Assembly (NCBI RefSeq): GCF_000964465.1
Contig: NZ_BANH01000046.1
Coordinates: 1-64,000 of the forward strand
Source: Gluconobacter thailandicus F149-1 = NBRC 100600
GTDB taxonomy: Bacteria > Pseudomonadota > Alphaproteobacteria > Acetobacterales > Acetobacteraceae
Direction: 5' to 3'
Length of the DNA: 64,000 bases
A model generated the notes under the pieces. It was given only the letters and a program-made list of their open reading frames with translations, ran no database searches and was not told the DNA's origin. The position numbers and the translations under genes are program-made. Positions 16,561 through 24,675 of this stretch are shown in pieces (within the stretch, counting starts at the first letter, position 1; each line of letters starts with the position of its first letter).

Positions 16561-17745
16561 ATGCAGACCACGGATGACAGATCTGGCTACCACCTCTTTC
16601 TCGTTCTGATAATTTACGTTTACTCCGCGGTTTCAATGGCCGTCGTCGGGCTGGTGGTTCCGTTCATCAGCGCCATCGCGGATGCAAGACATGTTTCGCC
16701 CGGGCCCATCGGGACAAGCCTGTCCTTCTTCTCTGTTCCAGCAGCTTTCACGTCGTTTCTTTTCGGGATGATCGTTGATCGTATCGGAGTAAAAAAGGCT
16801 TTCCCGATTTCCGTAGGACTGACGCTGATTGGCGACACGCTTCTGCTTTCCACTTCTACGCTATGGAGTCTGCGAATTGGTCTGATGCTTTGCGGATGCG
16901 GTTTTGCTTTTGCGACGGCGGGCTCTCCCGTTCTGTTTATGCGTTATCTGCCGGAGAAAAACCGCTCTCGTGCGCTGGCCTTCTGGTCCACCTTTGCGCC
17001 TGCGGGATATTCTGCGGGATTGCTCCTCGCAATTCCATTCCTTGCAGGAGGACGGTGGCAGACTGCCTGCCTGTCTCATATGGTTCTGATGCTGGTGATT
17101 CTTGCAGTCGGCATTCTCACCCTGGCCAGGCTGAAAGAGCCATTAACGGCGGAGACCAATTCCGGCCCTGCCAAAAAACTCTCGCCCTGGCTGGTAACTG
17201 CGCTTGGTCTTTCAGTCACACTTCCGAATGGTATCGCGTACGGGACAAGCCTGATTGCACCATCCTATCTGGCGCGTGTACATCATGTCAGCCTGGCAGC
17301 GTCTGCGGCTGAAGTGGCAATTGTGAAGATTGTCGTGATGATGGCCGGGGGCCTGATCGTCAGCCTTTGTGTTGGAACGGAACGTCGATCCCGTGTCATG
17401 TTCTGTGTCATGGCGGCGATTGGCATGGCTGCACAGTGGATGCTGCTTTTCCCGGGTAGCACGATGGTTGTGGCCTCCCTCGGACTATTCCTCTGGACGT
17501 TCGCCTATAGCGGCCTAAGCGGAGCAGGAATGTCTCTGCTTCCCGTCGTTGCAACAGACCGGAAGACCCGCGGGGCCGTTGCGGGCACGGTCGGGCAGTT
17601 CATTTCTGTTTCAGCGGTTCTGATGCCTTATCTTTATTTTTCTACCACGCTCTGGACCAGCTACGCCCTGTTTGCTTTCTGTGCCCTGGGTATGGGCTGC
17701 CTGACCATTTTTCAGGTCAGGCAGCGTCGCGTCGTCGTAGCCTGA
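16561..17745 (+). CDS. Major facilitator superfamily transporter
   Basis: A 394-residue membrane protein with about twelve hydrophobic segments. An MFS motif A-like loop follows TM2 (GMIVDRIGVKKAF), and a conserved arginine segment (RYLPEKNRSRALAF) lies after TM4. It is most like the CynX/oxalate-formate-type MFS group. It is the last gene of the IclR-facing operon, 58 bases after the lipase, and probably imports the compound processed by it. It converges with the oxygenase gene, with only 13 bases between stops. Confidence 0.87.
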   Translation: MQTTDDRSGYHLFLVLIIYVYSAVSMAVVGLVVPFISAIADARHVSPGPIGTSLSFFSVPAAFTSFLFGMIVDRIGVKKAFPISVGLTLIGDTLLLSTSTLWSLRIGLMLCGCGFAFATAGSPVLFMRYLPEKNRSRALAFWSTFAPAGYSAGLLLAIPFLAGGRWQTACLSHMVLMLVILAVGILTLARLKEPLTAETNSGPAKKLSPWLVTALGLSVTLPNGIAYGTSLIAPSYLARVHHVSLAASAAEVAIVKIVVMMAGGLIVSLCVGTERRSRVMFCVMAAIGMAAQWMLLFPGSTMVVASLGLFLWTFAYSGLSGAGMSLLPVVATDRKTRGAVAGTVGQFISVSAVLMPYLYFSTTLWTSYALFAFCALGMGCLTIFQVRQRRVVVA

Positions 17746-17758
17746 TGTTTCCGCCTTG

Positions 17759-18769
17759 TTATTGAGATCTGGCTTTTTGCAAGGCGGCAAAATTGGCCTG
17801 AAGGCGTTCAAGAAGATAATTCTGGGCCGAGATAGGCGCATATTTCCTATCTGGCCCCTGAATGATTGCATCCCGATTAGCCTGACAGAAAAACGGGATG
17901 GACAACCGTTCTCCAAGATACTCACCGGGTTTCGGCATCCGGACGCGATGCAGGGTGGAAAGAAGCCTGTCATCACTCCAGCGCATCAGCATGTCGCCAA
18001 TATTGCAGGTCACGTAACCCGTGGCCGGCTCAACGTCCGTCCACGCACCACTATCAACATCCTTACCCGGACAGACCTGCAATCCACCTTCACCAGCGCG
18101 TTGATGCAATAAAGTCAGGCAGTCAAAATCTGAATGCGCGCCAGCACGCCAGTTTTCGAAATCTGCCGGTTTGGCATTCTCCATGCTCATGTAGTGAATG
18201 AGGCGCAGGGTGCACTGATAATCCGGTAAAGACGGCTCATGTCGGGATGTGAAAAAATCTTCCTCGAAGCCGAGCTTCATCGCAAAGCACGACAGGATTT
18301 TCATTCCCAGAAGCCAGTTCTGATGCTCGAACTGAGTGAGAAACTCCTGAAAGCCGGCAATATCCGTGTCCTGAGGCCACAACCCCGCCATACGCGGAAG
18401 GGTGATCTGAAAGGACTCCTTATGGTCAGGCGTGCCCGTTGAAGGCCTGACCTGTTCCCGAAATTCCCAACCGGCATTGGTGCCTGGCTTCAAAGGCAGG
18501 GCTGCTTTTTTATCGGTCGGTAGCTTGAAAAAATGTTCGGCCAGCGAAAATGCACGGTCAATATCGTCTTGCGGAATACCGTGGTTATAGACTTGGAAAA
18601 AGCCGATTTCAGTCGCAGCCGACCATAGGGCGTCAGCGATTTCCTGCTTACGATCCTCAAATGACGATAAATCAATTCTTGGAATATCTCTGACGATACT
18701 GGTCCCAGCTCCCCCAATGCGGCGCTCGGTCTCAATTTCGCTCATGGTTGTCGTGGCTAAGGTGCTCAT
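17759..18769 (-). CDS. Isopenicillin-N-synthase-like 2-oxoglutarate/Fe(II) oxygenase
   Basis: A 336-residue non-haem iron oxygenase. The N-terminal DIOX_N-like block (IPRIDLSSFEDRK) precedes the jelly-roll. Iron ligands are His and Asp in GAHSDFDCLTLLHQ and the distal His in STLHRVRMP, followed by the RLSIPFF Arg/Ser cosubstrate motif. Such enzymes hydroxylate, demethylate or desaturate small molecules using O2. It diverges from the second binding protein-deaminase operon, so an oxidation or oxidative N-demethylation of the same purine/pyrimidine-like compound is plausible. An oxygenase of this type releasing formaldehyde would also supply C1 units to the folate enzymes next door (inference). 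Confidence 0.87.
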   Translation of the reverse strand: MSTLATTTMSEIETERRIGGAGTSIVRDIPRIDLSSFEDRKQEIADALWSAATEIGFFQVYNHGIPQDDIDRAFSLAEHFFKLPTDKKAALPLKPGTNAGWEFREQVRPSTGTPDHKESFQITLPRMAGLWPQDTDIAGFQEFLTQFEHQNWLLGMKILSCFAMKLGFEEDFFTSRHEPSLPDYQCTLRLIHYMSMENAKPADFENWRAGAHSDFDCLTLLHQRAGEGGLQVCPGKDVDSGAWTDVEPATGYVTCNIGDMLMRWSDDRLLSTLHRVRMPKPGEYLGERLSIPFFCQANRDAIIQGPDRKYAPISAQNYLLERLQANFAALQKARSQ

Positions 18770-19087
18770 CTGCTCAGTCTCTCCTTATGTCTGACGAAAG
18801 ACAGCAGGGGCCACGCGCAGGATGAATGGGAGACAAAACGGAGAGTTGCTCCGGACATATTCTCCATCAAGACCTGTTGCGCAGACCTGCTGGAGCAATG
18901 CCCAAGATCTTCTTTAAGATCCCGACCGCTTATACTCTTTCAAAATTCAAAACATATCTGAGCTTGGGCTGTCAATTCCAAATTATCGCCAGAAAAACAG
19001 CATCAGGCCAAACTCAAATAGAGACTTCCGGAAAACTCATTTCGGTTCATAAACTATGCCCAGAGAAAAACGGGAGAATGTCCCCTC
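18770..19087. promoter_or_regulatory. Divergent promoter region, oxygenase / second binding protein
   Basis: A 318-base non-coding stretch between two divergent starts, AT-rich in its middle (18930-19030). It should hold promoters for both sides. I find no convincing inverted repeat and no copy of the IclR TCGAAC boxes. Confidence 0.45.
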
Positions 19088-20095
19088 ATGTCCAGAAACA
19101 TGCTTGGCCGTCGGAAGTCTCTGCTAGGATTAACGGCCGGTCTTGGCACGCTTTCGATGCCTTTCATTCGAACAGCCCATGCCGCGGGAACTCCCGTCAA
19201 GCTCGTGACCTCCTGGTACGCACAGGCGGAATTTGGCGGGTTTTATCAGGCCCTTGCTAAAGGATATTATACTCGGGAAGGGCTGGACGTCACAATCGAA
19301 GCAGCCAGCCCACAAATGAATGTCCCGCAGCTTCTTGCCGCAGGCCGGGCCGACTTCATCACCGGCTATGATTTCCAGCTTCTTTCCGCTGTCGCGTCCG
19401 GCATTCCACTCGTTGCTGTGGCGAGTACTTTTCAGCATGACCAGCAAGGACTGATGACTCATGCTGGTGTTACTGATCTTCAGCAGCTTAAAGATCACCC
19501 TATCCTGATTGCCTCGTCTTCCCATGCGACATTCTGGCCGTGGCTCAAGAAGCGCTTTGGTTATACGGAAGAGCAGGCGAGGCCTTATTCCTTTAACCTC
19601 CAGCCTTTCTTCTTTGACAAGAGCATGGCCGTACAGGCTTACGCGTCATCCGAGCTCTGGGATGCAAAATTGAAAGGAATGCCGGTCGAGTTCTTCCTGT
19701 TCAAGGGTCTGGGATACCCGCCCTATGGAGCCCCCATGGTCACCACCCAGCAGATGGTCAAAACAGACAGAGTCAAAGTTAACGGGTTCGTAAAAGCGTC
19801 GCTGCTAGGCTGGAATGACTACTTCCAGGATCCCGCTCCAGGAAATGCGTTGATCCTGAAAGCCAACCCGAACATGACACCCGAACACCTGACCTTTGGT
19901 TACGAGGGGCTGAAGAAAGCGAACGTTCTGCTGTCTGATGACGTCCGAGAGAAGGGACTGGGTACAATGACCATAGCCCGATGGCAGGCAACACGGAATT
20001 TCATGGTCAGTCAAAACCTTCTCCCAGCCGATGCAGACTGGAAAAGCGCCTTCACAACAGAATTTGTAGACAACCTCCGGATCATGCCCACATGA
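19088..20095 (+). CDS. ABC transporter substrate-binding protein, NMT1/THI5-like (orphan paralogue)
   Basis: A 335-residue periplasmic binding protein with a Tat-like signal (LGRRKSLLGL, then RTAHAAG). It shares WYAQAEFGGFYQALAKGYY, SPQMNVPQLLAAG, FWPWLKKRFGYTEEQ and SFNLQPFFF with the binding protein at 6976-7977, so the two are paralogues of similar length. No permease or ATPase is encoded with it, so it may share the one transporter in the window. A GGGAG site lies about 11 bases upstream of the ATG. Its stop overlaps the deaminase start as ATGA. Confidence 0.9.
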   Translation: MSRNMLGRRKSLLGLTAGLGTLSMPFIRTAHAAGTPVKLVTSWYAQAEFGGFYQALAKGYYTREGLDVTIEAASPQMNVPQLLAAGRADFITGYDFQLLSAVASGIPLVAVASTFQHDQQGLMTHAGVTDLQQLKDHPILIASSSHATFWPWLKKRFGYTEEQARPYSFNLQPFFFDKSMAVQAYASSELWDAKLKGMPVEFFLFKGLGYPPYGAPMVTTQQMVKTDRVKVNGFVKASLLGWNDYFQDPAPGNALILKANPNMTPEHLTFGYEGLKKANVLLSDDVREKGLGTMTIARWQATRNFMVSQNLLPADADWKSAFTTEFVDNLRIMPT

Positions 20096-21450
20096 CGCTT
20101 CTTATTCACAACACCTGCGGTATTCTGACGGGTCAAAAAGGGGATGCAGCCAGAAGAACGGGAAGTCTTCGCATCCGTGATGGGAAAATTGTCGAAATCG
20201 GTGACCTGTCTCCGCATGACGGAGAAACCGTTCTTGATGCCAAGGGCGGTGTTGTCTCGCCCGGCCTGATCAGCACACACCATCATCTGTTCCAGAGTGT
20301 TCTCAAAGCCGTCCCCACAGCGATCAATAAACCACTTGAACCCTGGCTCCGCCTTGTTCCCAACACCTACTGGAGCCGCATCGACGAACGGGCATTGAAT
20401 GTGGCCGTGCGCATTGGAATGGTGGAACTGCTCCTCTCAGGCTGCACAACAGTCGCGGACCATCACTACCTGTTTGCAGACATGTACGCTTACGACCCGG
20501 CGGCTGTTCTGTTCGAAGCTGCCGAAGACCTGGGCCTTCGCTACGTTCTGGCACGGGGAGGAACAACACGGGCCAGAAAATTCGATACGGACGAAATCAT
20601 CCCTGCTCCAACGGAAACGTTGGATGTCATGCTCAAACGGGTCGATGCGCTTGTCAGCCGGTATCATCAGTCCGGGCCGAACGCGAAACGCCGGATTGTC
20701 CTGGCACCCAATACGCCCACCTGGGGCGTCACACCGGACGAATTGCGCCAAATGGCCATGGCAGCACGAAGCATGGGCATCTCATTGCATTCGCACCTGT
20801 CAGAGACGGAGAATTACGTCAGGTTCTGTCTGGAAACCTACAATATGCGGCCCGTACAGTTCGTGGCGGAGCATGGCTGGGTAGGAGACGATGTATGGTT
20901 CGCGCATCTGGTGCATCTGGATGATAGCGAACTCAGACTGCTCGCTCAGACCAGTACCGGCATGGCGCATTGCCCGCAGAGCAACTGCCGGCTTGGCTCA
21001 GGAATTGCGCCTGCACCCGCTCTGGATGCCTTGGGAGGGCGTGTTTCTCTAGCCGTCGATGGTGCAGCGTCCAACGAAGCCTGTGACATGAGTGCTGAAA
21101 TGCACTGCGCCTGGATGGTCCATCGAGCGGTTCAAGGGGCAGGGGCTGTAACGGCCGAGGATGTCATGCGGTGGTCTACCTCTGAAGGAGCTGCCATTCT
21201 GGATCTCCCGGATGTAGGCCGGATAGAAATCGGAGCTACGGCAGATCTGGTTATTCATGGTCTGGATGCTCCACGCTGTGCAGGGATGCATGATCCGCTG
21301 ATTGCGCCGGTTGTTTCCGGAGCCACGACCGTCCGGCATGTTCTGATGGATGGGAAACCCGTTGTGGTAGACGGAATGATCCCTGGGCTGGATCTCGAAG
21401 CCCTCCTGGCGGAGGCGAGAAGCGTTGTAGGATGCCTCGCAATTTCGTGA
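20092..21450 (+). CDS. ATZ/TRZ-type aminohydrolase (8-oxoguanine/hydroxyatrazine deaminase-like)
   Basis: A 452-residue amidohydrolase-superfamily deaminase. Metal ligands are in STHHHLFQS, His in SLHSHLSE, His in WFAHLVHL and Asp in LAVDGAASNEA; the HCPQSNCRLGSG segment is typical of the ATZ/TRZ group. Relatives include 8-oxoguanine deaminase, isoxanthopterin deaminase and hydroxydechloroatrazine ethylaminohydrolase, all removing an exocyclic amine from a heterocycle. ATG at 20092 is chosen because of the 4-base overlap with the binding-protein gene. The exact substrate is uncertain, but a purine- or pterin-like ring fits the neighbourhood. Confidence 0.87.
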   Translation: MTLLIHNTCGILTGQKGDAARRTGSLRIRDGKIVEIGDLSPHDGETVLDAKGGVVSPGLISTHHHLFQSVLKAVPTAINKPLEPWLRLVPNTYWSRIDERALNVAVRIGMVELLLSGCTTVADHHYLFADMYAYDPAAVLFEAAEDLGLRYVLARGGTTRARKFDTDEIIPAPTETLDVMLKRVDALVSRYHQSGPNAKRRIVLAPNTPTWGVTPDELRQMAMAARSMGISLHSHLSETENYVRFCLETYNMRPVQFVAEHGWVGDDVWFAHLVHLDDSELRLLAQTSTGMAHCPQSNCRLGSGIAPAPALDALGGRVSLAVDGAASNEACDMSAEMHCAWMVHRAVQGAGAVTAEDVMRWSTSEGAAILDLPDVGRIEIGATADLVIHGLDAPRCAGMHDPLIAPVVSGATTVRHVLMDGKPVVVDGMIPGLDLEALLAEARSVVGCLAIS

Positions 21451-21552
21451 CGGGAACCAAGACAGAGCATGACCTATGGCTGAAGCCCGTCTTCTGCTAT
21501 TTGTGCCTCTCTCATTTGAATTCCCATCTGTCTTCCCAGAAAAGGAAATTCC

Positions 21553-22623
21553 ATGCTGACCTGCGTTGGCTATGCCGCTTCCAGCCCGACGTCTCCGCTG
21601 ACGCCATTTGCTTTTGAACGCCGTGACTGTGGTCCACTGGATGTTCAGATTGACATTACACATTGCGGCGTCTGCCACTCGGACATTCATACCGCCCGAA
21701 GCGAATGGGGCCCTGCTTCCTACCCAGTCGTGCCAGGTCACGAGATCGTCGGGCGCGTCAGTGCCGTAGGGCGTGACGTCACCCGCTTCAAGGCTGGCGA
21801 TCTGGTTGGTGTGGGCTGCATGGTTGATTCATGCCGGTCCTGTGCGTCCTGTGAGGCGGGACTGGAGCAGTATTGCGATGCCGGCCCGACCTGGACCTAC
21901 AACAGCCCGGACACATCATTCCCGGTAGAAGGCGCTCACACATACGGCGGATACTCACGGGCTGTCGTCGTGGATGAGGGGTTTGTTCTTCGTATTCCCG
22001 AAAATCTGGACCCAGCCGCTGCGGCTCCTTTGCTCTGTGCTGGCATTACAACCTGGTCTCCGCTGGCTCACTGGAAGATTGGCGCGGGCCATAAGGTCGG
22101 CGTCGTTGGGCTTGGCGGGCTGGGTCATATGGCCGTCAAATTTGCCGTGGCGCTGGGTGCGGAAGTGACACTGTTCACGACGTCTCCGGGCAAGATTGAG
22201 GACGGCAAGCGTCTCGGTGCACACCGGGTTATCATCTCCCGTGATGCAGATGCCATGGCGGCAGAAGCAAACCGGTTTGACTTCATTCTGGATGCCGTTT
22301 CCGCCGACCATGACATCAACGCTTATCTCGCGCTTCTGAAACAGGACGGACACATGGTCCTGGTTGGCCTTCCGGAAAAGCCTATGTCCATCGGAGCTTT
22401 CAGCCTCGTCGCCAAGCGCCGCAGTCTTGCAGGATCGGCCATTGGCGGCATCCAGGAAACGCAGGAAATGCTTGATTTCTGCGGAAAACATAACATCACG
22501 AGCGATATTGAAGTTATTCGCATGGATGAAATCAACGAAGCCTATGATCGGGTTCTCCGCTCGGATGTGAAGTACCGGTTTGTCATCGACATGGCGTCTA
22601 TGCCGGTAACACTCGAAGACTGA
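21553..22623 (+). CDS. Zinc-dependent NAD(P) alcohol dehydrogenase (YahK/CAD type)
   Basis: A 356-residue medium-chain dehydrogenase. Catalytic zinc ligands are in HCGVCHSDIH, PGHEIVG and LLCAGITTW; the structural zinc uses the four Cys in CRSCASCEAGLEQYC; the Rossmann motif is VVGLGGLGHMAVKFA. It belongs to the NADP-linked cinnamyl alcohol dehydrogenase/YahK group, which reduces aldehydes. AAAGGA precedes the ATG. It follows the deaminase after 102 bases on the same strand and may be in the same operon, perhaps detoxifying an aldehyde product. Confidence 0.92.
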   Translation: MLTCVGYAASSPTSPLTPFAFERRDCGPLDVQIDITHCGVCHSDIHTARSEWGPASYPVVPGHEIVGRVSAVGRDVTRFKAGDLVGVGCMVDSCRSCASCEAGLEQYCDAGPTWTYNSPDTSFPVEGAHTYGGYSRAVVVDEGFVLRIPENLDPAAAAPLLCAGITTWSPLAHWKIGAGHKVGVVGLGGLGHMAVKFAVALGAEVTLFTTSPGKIEDGKRLGAHRVIISRDADAMAAEANRFDFILDAVSADHDINAYLALLKQDGHMVLVGLPEKPMSIGAFSLVAKRRSLAGSAIGGIQETQEMLDFCGKHNITSDIEVIRMDEINEAYDRVLRSDVKYRFVIDMASMPVTLED

Positions 22624-22630
22624 TATCATA

Positions 22631-22664
22631 CTGCGAAACGGCTGGCCGAAAGGCCGTTTCGCAG
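22631..22664 (+). terminator. Hairpin after alcohol dehydrogenase gene
   Basis: A 12-bp perfect inverted repeat (CTGCGAAACGGC at 22631-22642, complement at 22653-22664), with a possible inner GGCC-GAAA-GGCC stem. It lacks a T-tract on the plus strand, so termination is probable only by position. Confidence 0.5.
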
Positions 22665-22676
22665 AAAACGGACGAT

Positions 22677-23609
22677 ATGCGCGTAAAGAAGACTGATCAT
22701 GTGGTGAAAAGGCACAATCTCGGCATGGATCACCACATAGCGACCTGTCGTGCTGAGTTGGTGGCCGTTCTGACAACCTTACAGAACGGCGTACCAGAAG
22801 TTCTGACTTTGCAGGACGGCCAATGCCTACCCGCAGGCCCTCTGGAAACCGAACACACATCTCTTCAGCGCGGCCTAAGACACTGGGTCGAGCAGCAGAC
22901 GGGTTTTCGACTGGGGCATGTCGAACAGCTTTATACGTTCGGAGATGCTGCGCTGGCTCACGAAGACAGGCTGGTTCGTATTTCCTACATGGCCCTGACC
23001 CGCGACGGACAAACGCAAGGTGGCTGGCAGAGCTGGTACAACTATTTCCCATGGGAAGACCGCCGCACCAATGGCTGCCTCACAGTCCTGAAAACCATTG
23101 AAGATCGGCTGAAAGGTTGGGCTGGCGATCAGACCGACAGGCTTGAACGCTGCAATCAGGTGTTTGGGCTGAATGGTGAGAGCTGGAATGACGATGCCGT
23201 TCTGGAGCGATATGAACTGCTCTGGGAAGCAGGACTGGTACAGGAAGCTGCATCTGACGCACAACCCCGGATCAGTGGCCAACCCATGCTTTGGGACCAT
23301 CGGCGTATTCTCGCGACTGCGCTTTCACGCCTGCGCGCAAAAATTCGCTATACGCCAGCCGTTTTCGAACTGGTTCCCGAAGAGTTTACACTCCTGCATC
23401 TTCAGCAGGCGATGGAGGCCCTTTCAGGTCGTCTCATGCACAAGCAGAACTTCCGACGCCTTGTACAAAATCAACAGCTTGTAGAAGAGACGGACCGTTA
23501 CGAGAGCGGTGTCCATGGACGTCCTGCACGGCTTTACAGGTTTCGCCGGGAAAATTCTGAAAACTGTTATCTTTCGGGTGCCAAACTCCCCTTGGGAGGG
23601 ATCTCCTGA
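22677..23609 (+). CDS. nrtR: NrtR-like Nudix-domain transcriptional regulator of NAD synthesis
   Basis: Up to 310 residues; an ATG at 22725 would give 294 and cannot be excluded. The first half is Nudix-like (ELVAVLTTLQNG, then GPLETEHTSLQRGLRHWVEQQTG), but the Nudix box lacks the REUxEE glutamates, so hydrolysis is unlikely. The second half (RIRPYTP-type block RAKIRYTPAVFELVPEEFTLLHLQQAMEAL) matches the NrtR winged-helix domain, ending with GVHGRPARLYRFR. NrtR senses ADP-ribose or NAD-related ligands and represses NAD genes. It directly precedes nadABC, and a 19-base palindrome lies at the nadA promoter. I am confident of family, less of ligand. Confidence 0.85.
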   Translation: MRVKKTDHVVKRHNLGMDHHIATCRAELVAVLTTLQNGVPEVLTLQDGQCLPAGPLETEHTSLQRGLRHWVEQQTGFRLGHVEQLYTFGDAALAHEDRLVRISYMALTRDGQTQGGWQSWYNYFPWEDRRTNGCLTVLKTIEDRLKGWAGDQTDRLERCNQVFGLNGESWNDDAVLERYELLWEAGLVQEAASDAQPRISGQPMLWDHRRILATALSRLRAKIRYTPAVFELVPEEFTLLHLQQAMEALSGRLMHKQNFRRLVQNQQLVEETDRYESGVHGRPARLYRFRRENSENCYLSGAKLPLGGIS

Positions 23610-23651
23610 AAATGTGTTGCGTGAAAGCGTTGCTGATGGAGTAAGATACTA

Positions 23652-23670
23652 TATGCTCAATTAGAGCATA
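23652..23670 (+). promoter_or_regulatory. Candidate NrtR operator at the nadA promoter
   Basis: Perfect inverted repeat TATGCTC-AATTA-GAGCATA, 20 bases before the nadA ATG. Its left arm overlaps a possible -10 (TATGCT) placed 16 bases after a possible -35 (TTGCTG at 23630-23635). Binding here would block transcription of nadABC, and the repressor gene is next door. Confidence 0.62.
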
Positions 23671-23689
23671 ATAGATTACGGAGTCCATC

Positions 23690-24673
23690 ATGGGCGGTCC
23701 AAATGCCTTGCAAAGCCGAGACAGGCTGTATGAACCCGTCTCCCGCCTGATGGCCCGGGAGGATTGGGAGCGACTGTATGCGGATGATATCGAAGCCATC
23801 CTGCGCCTGAAGCAGGAGCGCAATGCAGTCATTCTTGCTCACAACTATCAGACCCCTGAGATCTTCCACTGCGTGGCTGACATCCGCGGAGACAGCCTTG
23901 CTCTCGCACGGGACGCGCAGGATCTTGAAGCTGACGTGATCGTCATGGCAGGCGTTCACTTCATGGCGGAAACCGCCAAGCTCATGAACCCCGATAAAAC
24001 CGTTCTGATCCCCGACGAACGGGCAGGCTGCTCGTTAGCGGAAAGCATTACGGCTGAAGACGTCCGGAAAATGAAAGAACGCTATCCTGGCGTTCCGGTC
24101 GTGACCTATGTCAACAGCACAGCTGATGTGAAAGCCGAAACAGATGTGTGCTGCACATCCGGGAACGCGAAGCGCGTTGTCGAGAGCCTGAACGTGCCGC
24201 GCGTCATCATGATCCCGGATGAGTTTCTGGCGCAGAATATCCAGAACGAAACCGGCATTGAAATGCTCACATGGCCGGGCCACTGCGAAGTCCACGAGCG
24301 CTTTACGCCGCAGGAAATCCGCCAGTATCGGCGTATGCATCCGGGCGTAACCGTCATCGCACACCCGGAATGCCCGCCTGATGTCGTGGCAGAAGCCGAT
24401 TATTCCGGCTCAACAGCCAACATGATTGATTATGTGGCTAAGCAGAAACCCGAGAAGGTACTGCTCGTCACCGAATGCTCGATGAGCGACAACCTGACGA
24501 CACTCAATCCGGAGACAGAATTTGTGCGCCCGTGCAACCTGTGTCCGCACATGAAACGCATCACGTTGGCTGGCATTCGTCGTGCTCTGGAAAACATGCA
24601 GACTCCAGTCACCATTCCATCCGCTCTTGAAGCACCAGCCCGAGCGGCCGTGGAACGGATGTTGGCAATCTAG
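23690..24673 (+). CDS. nadA: Quinolinate synthase NadA
   Basis: A 327-residue quinolinate synthase, which condenses iminoaspartate with dihydroxyacetone phosphate in de novo NAD synthesis. The three [4Fe-4S] cluster cysteines appear in AGCSLAES, TDVCCTSGNA and RPCNLCPHMK. The conserved AHNYQTPEIFHCVADIRGDS and GVHFMAETAK blocks are complete. It is first of a three-gene operon, two bases before nadB, behind the probable NrtR operator. Confidence 0.96.
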   Translation: MGGPNALQSRDRLYEPVSRLMAREDWERLYADDIEAILRLKQERNAVILAHNYQTPEIFHCVADIRGDSLALARDAQDLEADVIVMAGVHFMAETAKLMNPDKTVLIPDERAGCSLAESITAEDVRKMKERYPGVPVVTYVNSTADVKAETDVCCTSGNAKRVVESLNVPRVIMIPDEFLAQNIQNETGIEMLTWPGHCEVHERFTPQEIRQYRRMHPGVTVIAHPECPPDVVAEADYSGSTANMIDYVAKQKPEKVLLVTECSMSDNLTTLNPETEFVRPCNLCPHMKRITLAGIRRALENMQTPVTIPSALEAPARAAVERMLAI

Positions 24674-24675
24674 CC

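Noticed and set aside
21955..23052. Long minus-strand frame of 365 residues
   Set aside because: It lies opposite the alcohol dehydrogenase and nrtR genes, which have clear families; the minus-strand protein has no motif and is rich in Cys, Arg and His as antisense frames are.
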